The translations under genes and the position numbers were made by a program. A stretch of 6,785 nt of DNA, taken from the NCBI GenBank assembly GCA_021782675.1, contig JAJXUS010000113.1, positions 1-6,785 on the forward strand. The letters run 5' to 3'. The notes below the pieces were generated by a model, which saw only the letters and a list, made by a program, of their open reading frames with translations, made no database searches and was not told the origin of the DNA. Below, in pieces: positions 1-6,521 of this stretch (positions are counted from its first letter, which is position 1; every line of letters starts with the position of its first letter). The DNA is from Acidobacteriota bacterium (GTDB lineage Bacteria > Acidobacteriota > Terriglobia > Terriglobales > Acidobacteriaceae).

Positions 1-591
1 CTGGAAGCGTGGTATCCGGGCGAAAAGGGCGGACTGGCTGTGGCGCAGACGCTCTCCGGCTGGAACAATCCCGCAGGACGTCTGCCGGTGACCTTCTACA
101 CGGGTGTGGACCAGTTGCCGAAGTTTGAGGACTACTCGATGCAGAACCGGACGTACCGCTACTTTACGGGTACGCCGCTTTATCCATTCGGCTATGGGCT
201 GAGTTACACGAGCTTTGCCTACAGCCATCTGGAGACGCCGACGACGCCGGTCAAGGCAGGCGATCCGGTGCTGGTGAAGGTTTCAGTGACCAACACGGGC
301 AAGCGCGACGGCGATGAAGTGGCCCAGCTCTATCTGAGCTTCCCGCAGGTTCCGGGCGCTCCGCTGAAAGCGCTGCGATCGTTCCGCAGGGTGCATCTGG
401 CCGCAGGCGAGACGAAGCAGGTGGAGTTTGCCCTGGAAGGCCGGGATATGAGCATGGTTTCGGCGGAGGGTGAGCCGGAGATTCCAGCCGGAGCGTACAG
501 GATCAGCGTAGGCGGCGGCCAGCCAGGTACGGGGGCGCAGACGCTTGATGCAACGGTGACGGTCGAAGGCTCGAAGACTCTGCCGGAGTAA
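1..591 (+). CDS. Glycoside hydrolase family 3 (beta-glucosidase/beta-xylosidase), C-terminal part
   Basis: The open frame enters from the left edge, so only the last 196 residues are visible. The start, the catalytic nucleophile domain and probably the acid/base residue lie outside. Visible residues 4-11 (WYPGEKGG), 23-32 (NPAGRLPVTF) and 60-70 (LYPFGYGLSYT) are the conserved end of the GH3 second domain and its exit. From about residue 88 to 190 a fibronectin type III-like domain follows, recognisable by VSVTNTGKRDGDEVAQLYL, a conserved Arg-Phe-Arg-Arg-Val strand and a Gly-Glu-Thr-Lys strand. In the family these enzymes remove terminal glucose or xylose from beta-linked oligosaccharides, usually after export to the periplasm or outside. 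The substrate cannot be told from this end. An internal GTG at 40 is inside the conserved domain and is not a real start. The gene converges on the AI-2E transporter gene. Confidence 0.95.
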   Translation: MEAWYPGEKGGLAVAQTLSGWNNPAGRLPVTFYTGVDQLPKFEDYSMQNRTYRYFTGTPLYPFGYGLSYTSFAYSHLETPTTPVKAGDPVLVKVSVTNTGKRDGDEVAQLYLSFPQVPGAPLKALRSFRRVHLAAGETKQVEFALEGRDMSMVSAEGEPEIPAGAYRISVGGGQPGTGAQTLDATVTVEGSKTLPE

Positions 592-607
592 AGCGGAAGC
601 AGTCAAC

Positions 608-649
608 CCGACGGGACGAAGCGCGCAGTCTGGCGATTTGTCCCGTTGG
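608..649. terminator. Stem-loop in convergent gap, possible bidirectional terminator
   Basis: Bases 608-620 pair with 637-649 in a 13-bp stem (core ACGGGAC/GTCCCGT, two G-U pairs when read on the plus strand) around a 16-base loop. It begins 16 bases after the GH3 stop and ends 4 bases before the transporter stop on the other strand, where a shared terminator would sit. There is no T run on either side, so it is not a textbook intrinsic terminator. The role is inferred from position and symmetry. Confidence 0.4.
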
Positions 650-653
650 CATT

Positions 654-1658
654 TCAGTCGCGCAGCAGCGTGTCGCAGATGGCGATGCCCGCAGCGGCAA
701 TGGGCGCGGCCAGAGCCACGCCGATCGGCCCGGCAACGGCTGCCAGCAGAAGCTGAAGCAGCAGCGTGAGCGCCGGAGGTAGACGCACCAGATTTCGCTC
801 CAGCAACGGCGTGACAAAGTAGCCCTCCAGCACAAACACGACGGCAAAGACAGCGAGCGTCAGCAGGCCGGTCATTGGAGAGTTGGCCAGGCCCAGCAGG
901 AATGCGGGAACCAGCGCAATGAGCGGGCCGACGTTGGGAATGAAGGTGAGCAGCGCCGCGATGAGCGCCAGCAGCCCGGGCAGCGGAACGCCGACCAGCC
1001 ACAGTCCTAGGCCGACCAACAGGCCGACAAAAGTCATTGAAAGCAGCTTGGCCAGAATCCACCAAAGCAGCGCCTTGCGGACACGGGAGACGCACTCATC
1101 CAGCACAGGACGAAAAAGCTGAGGCACCAGACGACGCAGCCCGCGGTAGTAAATCAGCGGCTCGGCGGCCAGATAAAGGCTCAGCAGCAAGGTGATGGCA
1201 AGCCCGGCGACTACTGTGGCCGAGGTGAGCACAATGCCGCCAATCCGCGTGAGCGCAAAGCGTGCGCCGTTGGCAATCTGGTCCGGATCGGGCGATTGCG
1301 TCAGCAGCCAACGCCCCCATGCGGTTTCATGCACTTCGCCCAGGATGCGATGGAAAGCGAAGGGCAGGTCATTTTGCAGTTGCGCGAACTGGGAGAGAAT
1401 GCTCGGGCCTTCCACCCGGAAAAACAGGGTCACGCTGCCAAGCAGCAACGCGAGAAAGAGCAGCAAAGCCAGCCCGCGATGAAGCCGCAGCCGCTCGCTC
1501 AAAGCGCGGGAAACGGCAAAGAGCAGAATGGCGCCGATCATCGCGGCGAAGAGAAGCAGAAAGATGACGCGGCCCATCCACAACAGCAGCGCAGCCACGG
1601 CAAAGCCAAAGACCGAGAGCAGCACGGTGAAGAGACGTTTTGCAAAGGAGTCCGACAT
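654..1658 (-). CDS. AI-2E family transporter (putative permease, PF01594 type)
   Basis: This is a 334-residue, very hydrophobic inner-membrane protein. Likely membrane segments are near residues 9-28, 30-50, 62-81, 141-164, 207-223, 225-256 (possibly two), 262-281 and 296-327, with a hydrophilic stretch at about 82-135. The family hallmarks are FIPNVGP at 239-245 and the Glu-Gly pair at 278-279 followed by a TP-LL-LPP pattern. Members include the E. coli autoinducer-2 exporter TqsA, but many move other substrates (for example Na+/H+ antiport), so the substrate is unknown. I start at the ATG at 1658 because a GGAG lies 9 bases upstream. The in-frame ATG at 1667 abuts that GGAG with no spacing and would add only three residues. 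The gene lies 84 bases downstream of pepA on the same strand and may be read through from it. Confidence 0.9.
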   Translation of the reverse strand: MSDSFAKRLFTVLLSVFGFAVAALLLWMGRVIFLLLFAAMIGAILLFAVSRALSERLRLHRGLALLLFLALLLGSVTLFFRVEGPSILSQFAQLQNDLPFAFHRILGEVHETAWGRWLLTQSPDPDQIANGARFALTRIGGIVLTSATVVAGLAITLLLSLYLAAEPLIYYRGLRRLVPQLFRPVLDECVSRVRKALLWWILAKLLSMTFVGLLVGLGLWLVGVPLPGLLALIAALLTFIPNVGPLIALVPAFLLGLANSPMTGLLTLAVFAVVFVLEGYFVTPLLERNLVRLPPALTLLLQLLLAAVAGPIGVALAAPIAAAGIAICDTLLRD

Positions 1659-1667
1659 GGCGTACAT

Positions 1668-1671
1668 CTCC
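1668..1671 (-). promoter_or_regulatory. Ribosome binding site deciding the transporter start
   Basis: The minus strand reads GGAG here. Spacing is 9 bases to the ATG at 1658 but 0 bases to the ATG at 1667. This favours the shorter protein beginning MSDSFAKRL. Confidence 0.6.
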
Positions 1672-1684
1672 GGAAGGCAATTCG

Positions 1685-1720
1685 GCCCGGCGAGCAGTTT
1701 CAGCCTGCTGCGCGCCGGGC
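1685..1720 (-). other. Strong GC-rich hairpin between pepA and the transporter gene
   Basis: Bases 1685-1692 (GCCCGGCG) pair perfectly with 1713-1720 (CGCCGGGC). A second stem follows, 1693-1697 with 1705-1709 (AGCAG/CTGCT), leaving a 7-base loop and a 3-base bulge at 1710-1712. In a leftward transcript the hairpin begins 22 bases after the pepA stop and ends 13 bases before the transporter GGAG. No U run follows. It could be a terminator, an mRNA stabiliser for pepA, or a structure that damps translation of the transporter. Which one is inference. Confidence 0.5.
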
Positions 1721-1742
1721 GGTGTGTGACTTCGGTGAGCGA

Positions 1743-3272
1743 TCAGACCGCGAAGGTGCGTACCCATTCCGCGATGGTGCGGACGGCGACGCCGCTTGGG
1801 CCTTTGGCAATGGAAGGACGGCTGTCTTCGATCCAGGCCATGCCCGCGATGTCGAGGTGAATCCACGGCGTATCCGCGACAAAGACCTTGAGAAACTCTG
1901 CCGCGGTAACAGCTCCGCCCCAGCGCCCTCCCGTGTTCTTGATATCGGCGATGTCGCTGCGGATCAGGTCGAAGTATTCGTCGCCCAGTGGCAGTCGCCA
2001 GAACTTTTCGCCGGTCTTTTCATAGGCCGCTTCAAACTGGCGGAAGGTGGCGTCGTCGTTGCTGAAGGCTCCGGCGTTGACCATGCCCAGGGCCACGACA
2101 CAGGCTCCGGTGAGCGTGGCGGCGTCGATCAGATGGGTGCAGCCAAGCTGTCGAGCGTAGGTGAGTCCGTCGGCCAGCACCAGTCTGCCCTCGGCGTCGG
2201 TGTTGATGATCTCGATCGATTTGCCGGGTTTGGTTCCGTCCGGCATGGAGGTTGCAATGTCGCCGGGCTTGTAGGCTTTGCCGTCCGGCATGTTCTCCGC
2301 GGAGCAGACGACGCAGATGACCTTGACCCTGGGCTTGAGTCCGGCGATGGCCTGCATCGCACCCAGCATCGCTGCAGCGCCAGCCATGTCGTACTTCATC
2401 TTTTCCATGCCGTCGGCGGGCTTGATGGAGATGCCGCCGGTGTCAAAGGTGATTCCCTTGCCCACAAGTCCGACAACCGGGCCGTTATAGGTGGCGGCGT
2501 TGTAGCCCTCCGGCTCATAGGTCAGCACGATCAGCGCGGGCGGCTCTTCCGAGCCTTTGGCCACCGACCAGAAAGCGCCCATCTTGAGTTCGTGGAGCTT
2601 CTCGCTGGAGTAGACTTCCCACTTCAGCCCCACGGCCTGAGCCATCTGCGCAGCACGCTGGCCAAGCACCGTGGGCGTCAGCACATTGGGCGGCTCGTTG
2701 ACCTGCACCCGCGCAAAGTTCTGCGCCTCGGCAAGCACGATGCCTTCCTGGAAGCCGGACTGCGCGGTGGCGAGTGAGTCTGCGACGGTGACGAGCGTGG
2801 CGGCGTGTAGCCCCTGATCCTTGCGGTCCGAGCGATAGGTGTCCGGATCAAAGTCCGCCAGCAGCACGCCCTCCGCAGCGGCGCGAGCCGCGGCAAAGGC
2901 ATCCAGACCGGTTGGCAGCGTGAAGGCCAGATTGCGCAGCGTTCGCGGCTTGCAGAAGCGCACGGCTGTTCCGGCGGCGGCGCGCACGGAGTGCGGCGTG
3001 GCTTTGGCGCGCTTGCCCAGGCCCACAATCAGCAGACGCCGGGCGCTGAGGCCGGCAGGCGCGTGCAGCAGCAGAGTTTCATTGGCGCCTGCCTTGAACT
3101 CGCCTGAGGCCAGCACCGAAGCGGCGGCGGCTTGAACAGCGGCGTCCGCGGTCAACAGGACCGGCTGCGGAAGAGCATTCTTGTCTTTGGATGTCTGGTC
3201 ATCGACGGCGCAGATCGCCAGCAGATCGACCGCCATCCCGGAGAGCGGGGCAGAGACGAGTTCCGTTTTCAT
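1743..3272 (-). CDS. pepA: Leucyl aminopeptidase, peptidase family M17
   Basis: This 509-residue cytosolic metallo-aminopeptidase, usually hexameric with two divalent metals per subunit, removes N-terminal leucine and other residues from peptides. The N-terminal part (about 1-180) is the variable macro-like domain and the catalytic domain covers about 185-500. Key residues are present: Lys272 and Asp277 in GKGITFDTGG, Lys284, Asp295, and Asp359, Glu361 and Arg363 in NTDAEGRL. They correspond to E. coli PepA K270, D275, K282, D293, D352, E354 and R356. The extra offset after residue 295 comes from a short insertion (PDGTKPGK) before the NTDAEGRL motif. I chose the ATG at 3272 (MKTELVSAPL), which matches the usual family N-terminus. 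An in-frame GTG at 3323 would add 17 non-conserved residues and has no clear ribosome binding site. No Shine-Dalgarno sequence is seen before 3272 either. The gene lies between smpB upstream and the AI-2E transporter downstream on the same strand. Confidence 0.96.
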   Translation of the reverse strand: MKTELVSAPLSGMAVDLLAICAVDDQTSKDKNALPQPVLLTADAAVQAAAASVLASGEFKAGANETLLLHAPAGLSARRLLIVGLGKRAKATPHSVRAAAGTAVRFCKPRTLRNLAFTLPTGLDAFAAARAAAEGVLLADFDPDTYRSDRKDQGLHAATLVTVADSLATAQSGFQEGIVLAEAQNFARVQVNEPPNVLTPTVLGQRAAQMAQAVGLKWEVYSSEKLHELKMGAFWSVAKGSEEPPALIVLTYEPEGYNAATYNGPVVGLVGKGITFDTGGISIKPADGMEKMKYDMAGAAAMLGAMQAIAGLKPRVKVICVVCSAENMPDGKAYKPGDIATSMPDGTKPGKSIEIINTDAEGRLVLADGLTYARQLGCTHLIDAATLTGACVVALGMVNAGAFSNDDATFRQFEAAYEKTGEKFWRLPLGDEYFDLIRSDIADIKNTGGRWGGAVTAAEFLKVFVADTPWIHLDIAGMAWIEDSRPSIAKGPSGVAVRTIAEWVRTFAV

Positions 3273-3278
3273 AGACGC

Positions 3279-3287
3279 ATTATCGCA
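3279..3287 (-). promoter_or_regulatory. Candidate extended -10 promoter for pepA, possibly leaderless
   Basis: The minus strand reads TGC-GATAAT, an extended -10 (TGn) with five of six bases matching TATAAT. Only 6 bases separate it from the pepA ATG at 3272, so transcription would begin at or next to the A of that ATG. This fits the missing Shine-Dalgarno sequence. No convincing -35 hexamer is seen, as is common for extended -10 promoters. Confidence 0.4.
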
Positions 3288-3348
3288 CTCGGAGCCTGTC
3301 TTGCTTTGTGCCGACACAACCACTGGGGATGACCGCGCGCAAAGCGGG

Positions 3349-3370
3349 GCAGGATGAGAGCAGGATGAGA
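3349..3370. repeat. Tandem 11-bp direct repeat in the smpB-pepA gap
   Basis: GCAGGATGAGA occurs twice, head to tail with no gap, at 3349-3359 and 3360-3370. It lies just beyond the smpB stop codon. It is most simply a replication-slippage duplication and no function is evident. The rest of the 104-base gap shows only short, weak inverted repeats. Confidence 0.8.
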
Positions 3371-3376
3371 TTTGTC

Positions 3377-3928
3377 TTATGCGCGGCTGGCGCGATGCTT
3401 GCTGGCGTTGATGGCCGCTCGTGACTCCCGATCGGCTTCGCGGCGCTTCTCCGTCTCGCGCTTGTCCCAGTCCTGTTTGCCTTTGGCCACGGCCAGCTCA
3501 CATTTCACGCGTCCGTTGCGGAAATAAAGTCGCGTCGGGATGAGCGTATGGCCTTTGATCTGCGTCTTTCCGTGTAGACGCCGCACTTCCTCTTTATGCA
3601 GCAGCAGTTTGCGTGTGCGCAGGGCGTCATGGTTGGCAATGTTGCCGTGGGAGTAAGGGCCGATATGCACGTTGAGCAGAAAGGCTTCGCCGTCCTTGAT
3701 GAGGCCGTAGGCATCTTTCAGATTGGCCTGTCCCTGACGGATCGATTTGACCTCCGTGCCGCGCAAAGCGATGCCTGCCTCCACCTTGTCCAGCAGGAAA
3801 TAGTGGAACGATGCGCTGCGGTTGTGCGCCGCATCGCGCTCACCGCTGGCCACCGGGTCACGCGGACGCTGCGGCTTGGCTGCCGAACGAACCGGTGGCG
3901 CGATTGTGTGGCTGGATTGGCGTGGCAT
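3377..3928 (-). CDS. smpB: SsrA-binding protein SmpB
   Basis: This 183-residue cytoplasmic RNA-binding protein binds tmRNA (SsrA) and places it in stalled ribosomes for trans-translation. The SmpB fold runs from about residue 41 (FHYFLLDKVEAGIALRGTEV) through KSIRQGQANLKDAY, GEAFLLNVHIGPYS and RTRKLLLHKEE to VAKGKQDWDKR. A highly charged Arg/Lys-rich tail at 156-183 is the part known to enter the mRNA channel. The family is usually about 150-165 residues. The surplus here is an N-terminal extension of roughly 25 residues rich in Pro, Arg and Ser. The ATG at 3928 is supported by GAGGGGAG at 3939-3946, 10 bases upstream. A GTG at codon 26 could give a shorter form but has no ribosome binding site. 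The tmRNA gene itself is not in the window. smpB is divergent from the secretin gene, and I see no convincing promoter for it. Confidence 0.96.
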   Translation of the reverse strand: MPRQSSHTIAPPVRSAAKPQRPRDPVASGERDAAHNRSASFHYFLLDKVEAGIALRGTEVKSIRQGQANLKDAYGLIKDGEAFLLNVHIGPYSHGNIANHDALRTRKLLLHKEEVRRLHGKTQIKGHTLIPTRLYFRNGRVKCELAVAKGKQDWDKRETEKRREADRESRAAINASKHRASRA

Positions 3929-4027
3929 CCGCGTCGGTCTCCCCTCTTTGATGGTATCGCAAATGGGATTGTGCCGAGACTGCCAAGGATGCAAAGCTCC
4001 AGGCGACGGCGGATGCGGGAAGGATTT

Positions 4028-4036
4028 TGTTAGAAT
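4028..4036 (+). promoter_or_regulatory. Extended -10 promoter of the secretin gene
   Basis: TGT-TAGAAT is an extended -10 with five of six bases matching TATAAT. Transcription would start near 4043, giving a leader of about 22 bases before the ATG at 4065. No TTGACA-like -35 is seen at the right distance. The element overlaps the in-frame ATG at 4035, which would then lie upstream of the transcript start. This supports 4065 as the real start. Confidence 0.5.
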
Positions 4037-4055
4037 GGGGCATCTGCAGAACAGT

Positions 4056-4060
4056 GGGAG
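4056..4060 (+). promoter_or_regulatory. Ribosome binding site of the secretin gene
   Basis: GGGAG ends 4 bases before the ATG at 4065, a slightly short but usable spacing. A competing GGAAGGA at 4018-4024 lies 10 bases before the in-frame ATG at 4035. That start would add ten residues ahead of the signal peptide and falls inside the likely -10 box. Confidence 0.5.
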
Positions 4061-4064
4061 ATGG

Positions 4065-6521
4065 ATGAATCGCAATGGGTTTTTTTGTCGCAGGCGCGCC
4101 GCCGCAGGTGTGAACTTTGCCGCCTGGGCTTTGGCAGGCGCGATGAGTCTGGTCTTTCTGGTGGATGGCGGGCCTGCGGCGTATGCGCGCCACTCCGACT
4201 CGGTCCATGCGCTGATGAACAAGGGTGAAGCGGCTGAGGCACGCGAGGACTACGACGCAGCGTATGACTTCTTCAAGCGAGCCTATGAAAAAGCCCCGGA
4301 GAATCTGCGCACCCGCACAGCCTACTATCGGCTGAAAGAGACCGATGCGACGTGGCACGTGACGCGCGGCAATAAGCTGATGGCGCAGGGCGACTCTCAG
4401 GCCGCTCTGGTGGAGTATCTGCGCGCAACCGCCGTCGATCCCGGCAATGAAGCTGCGCTTCAGCAGATTGGAGCGATCCGCGCCAAGGAGACGCATCAGC
4501 CCATCCGCTCGGAGACCAGCATTCCGACGCAGACCGCCGAAGAGATTGAAGGAGCCGAAGCGCCGGCGGAGCTGCATCCGATGAGCAATCAACCGCTGAC
4601 GCTGCGCTACAGCGAAGACTCAAAGATCATCTATCAGGCGATTGGCAAGGCAGCGGGCATCAATGTGCTCTTTGATCCAAGCTATGTGGGCAAGCGGATT
4701 CAGGTGGACCTGACCAATGTCTCGCTGCTCGACGCACTGCGGATTCTGGGCGAGCTTTCCGACACCTTCTGGCGGCCCGTGACGAGCAATACGATTTTTG
4801 TGGCGCAGAATACGCGGGCCAAGCGGACCGAGCTGGATGAGCAGGCGGTGCAGACGTTCTATCTGACCAACGCCTGGCAACAGAACGACCTGAACGATAT
4901 CCAGACCGCGATTCGCAACGTGCTGCCGAATACAAAGGTGTATGGCGTGCCCAGCCAGAACGCGATTGTGATGCGCGCAACGCCGGACGAACTGCTGCTG
5001 GCGCAAAAGGTGATCAACGATCTGGACAAGGCGCGCCCGGAGGTGGTGGTGGATGTGGGCGTGCTTGAGGTCAATCGCGATGTGCTGCGCAATATCGGTC
5101 TCAGTTGGCCGGGCAGCATCGGCTTTGCCTTGCAGCCGCCGCAGTCGGTTTTGAACCAGACGACGACCACCAATCCGACGACGGGTACCGTCAACACGCC
5201 CAACCTGACGCTGGACAATCTGGCGAACCTGAACGCGACCAACTTTGCAATCACGGTCAGTTCCGCCACCGCCAACCTGCTGCTGACGGACTCGAACACC
5301 AAGATTCTCCAGAATCCGCGCATTCGCGCCACCGATGGACAGAAGGCGACGATGAAGATCGGCTCGCGCATCCCCATCGCTACGGGTTCTTACCAGACCG
5401 GCGCTGCGGTCACGGCCATCGCCAGTCCGCTCGTCGATACGCAGTTCCAGTACATCGATGTGGGCGTGCAGATTGAGATGACGCCGACGGTCCATTTTGA
5501 CCACGACGTAACGCTGAAGATGAAGATCGAGGTCAGCTCGGAGAGCGGCACTTCGACCATCAGCGGTGTCACCGAGCCAATCATCAGCCAGCGCACCATC
5601 GAGCAGGTGATACGCCTGCGCGAGGGCGAAGCCAATATCCTCGGCGGCATTGTGAACAAGCAGGATCTGGTCAGCATCACCGGCATTCCCGGCCTGGGTG
5701 AGCTGCCCATTCTGCGTTACATCTTTGGGTCCAAGTCACGCGAAGTGATCGATGATGAGATCGTCTTTGTGCTGGTGCCGCATGTGGTGCGTAGCCAGCA
5801 GCTCAGCCCGCTCAACCTGCGGGAGATCGACACCGGCGCGGGGCAGGCGATTGATCTGCGACGCGCGGACCTGAATACCACACCGGCCTTCCGTCGCGCG
5901 GCTGAGGCCGCAGCGCTGGGTATGCAGCAGTCGCAGGGCGGCGTGATTGCCGAGGCCAACTCGCTGCGCGGCGAGACGGTGGCAGCGGCAGCGCCCAATG
6001 CATTGGCCGAGTTGAGGCAAAGCGCGGACCCGACGGCGCCCGGATCTGTGCGGGCGCAGACAGCGCAGGCGGCGGCCAGCGCCCCGGCAACGGCTGCCTT
6101 GCGGCCCGGCGTGGTGGGGTTGAGTCTGACTCCACCGGCCACTCCGCCTATTGTCGGACAGACTTTTTCGGTGGCCGTAAACATCGCCGACGCCGCGGGG
6201 ATCGATTCCGTGCCGCTGCAAATCCACTATGACGCGACAAAGATGTCGCTCGTCAATATCGATGCCGGTGGATTCCTGAAGCAGGATGGGCAGGCGGTGG
6301 CGCTGGTCCATCGGGATGACGGGCCGGGGCTGATTACGCTGGCGGCCTCGCGTCCGCCGGGCGTAGCCGGAGTGAATGGCAAGGGAACGGTGTGCATGCT
6401 CACCTTCCAGGCGAAGCAGGCCGGCACAACCCAGCTCACGTTTGTGCGTCCCGGCGCGCTCGACTCCGAGCAGCATCCGGTGATTGTTTCGGCGCAGGAT
6501 ACGCCTGTGATCATTCGCTAG
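4065..6521 (+). CDS. Outer-membrane secretin (GspD/PilQ-like) with N-terminal TPRs and C-terminal cohesin domain
   Basis: This 818-residue exported protein is predicted to form the outer-membrane ring of a type II secretion or type IV pilus-like machine. Residues 1-41 are a signal peptide: basic Arg9-Arg11, hydrophobic 18-33, and an AYA cleavage site at 39-41. Two TPR-like units occupy about 44-138. An N0/STN-type domain is at about 177-250, and an N1-like ring-building domain at about 261-325. A Thr/Asn-rich segment (363-395) precedes the secretin beta-barrel domain, about 396-575, whose signature is ITGIPGLGELPILRYIFG at 538-555. An Ala/Gln-rich linker follows (about 600-680). The last part, about 683-812, looks like a cohesin module: VGQTFSVAVNIADA, then QIHYDATKMSLVNIDAGGFL, then a late GKGTVCMLTFQAK strand. 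Secretin and cohesin are both recognised from motif pattern. Whether the machine is T2SS or T4P is not decided by the sequence. The start at 4065 rests on the promoter, the ribosome binding site and the signal peptide. A ribosome binding site for the next gene overlaps its stop codon. Confidence 0.93.
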   Translation: MNRNGFFCRRRAAAGVNFAAWALAGAMSLVFLVDGGPAAYARHSDSVHALMNKGEAAEAREDYDAAYDFFKRAYEKAPENLRTRTAYYRLKETDATWHVTRGNKLMAQGDSQAALVEYLRATAVDPGNEAALQQIGAIRAKETHQPIRSETSIPTQTAEEIEGAEAPAELHPMSNQPLTLRYSEDSKIIYQAIGKAAGINVLFDPSYVGKRIQVDLTNVSLLDALRILGELSDTFWRPVTSNTIFVAQNTRAKRTELDEQAVQTFYLTNAWQQNDLNDIQTAIRNVLPNTKVYGVPSQNAIVMRATPDELLLAQKVINDLDKARPEVVVDVGVLEVNRDVLRNIGLSWPGSIGFALQPPQSVLNQTTTTNPTTGTVNTPNLTLDNLANLNATNFAITVSSATANLLLTDSNTKILQNPRIRATDGQKATMKIGSRIPIATGSYQTGAAVTAIASPLVDTQFQYIDVGVQIEMTPTVHFDHDVTLKMKIEVSSESGTSTISGVTEPIISQRTIEQVIRLREGEANILGGIVNKQDLVSITGIPGLGELPILRYIFGSKSREVIDDEIVFVLVPHVVRSQQLSPLNLREIDTGAGQAIDLRRADLNTTPAFRRAAEAAALGMQQSQGGVIAEANSLRGETVAAAAPNALAELRQSADPTAPGSVRAQTAQAAASAPATAALRPGVVGLSLTPPATPPIVGQTFSVAVNIADAAGIDSVPLQIHYDATKMSLVNIDAGGFLKQDGQAVALVHRDDGPGLITLAASRPPGVAGVNGKGTVCMLTFQAKQAGTTQLTFVRPGALDSEQHPVIVSAQDTPVIIR

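Noticed and set aside
1296..2777. A 493-codon plus-strand open frame running antisense through the transporter and pepA genes
   Set aside because: It covers two well-recognised genes on the other strand, crosses their intergenic gap and has a His/Gly/Gln-rich composition with no recognisable domain. Long antisense frames of this kind are common in GC-rich genes.
3306..3319. TTGTG-CCGA-CACAA hairpin in the smpB-pepA gap as a terminator for smpB
   Set aside because: The stem is only 5 bp, AT-rich and without a U run on the minus transcript, so it is too weak to call.
3929..4027. smpB promoter: TTGGCA-like and GATACC/TACCAT-like elements on the minus strand
   Set aside because: The spacings are 24 bases or otherwise wrong and the -10 matches are poor, so no promoter is reported for smpB.
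3822..4064. Upstream extension of the secretin frame by 81 codons
   Set aside because: The translated extension overlaps smpB on the opposite strand, lacks signal-peptide character and lies upstream of the probable promoter.
4620..5504. A 294-codon minus-strand open frame antisense to the secretin
   Set aside because: Its Arg/His/Ile-rich translation resembles no family and mirrors the codon bias of the secretin gene. The sense strand has clear domains throughout.
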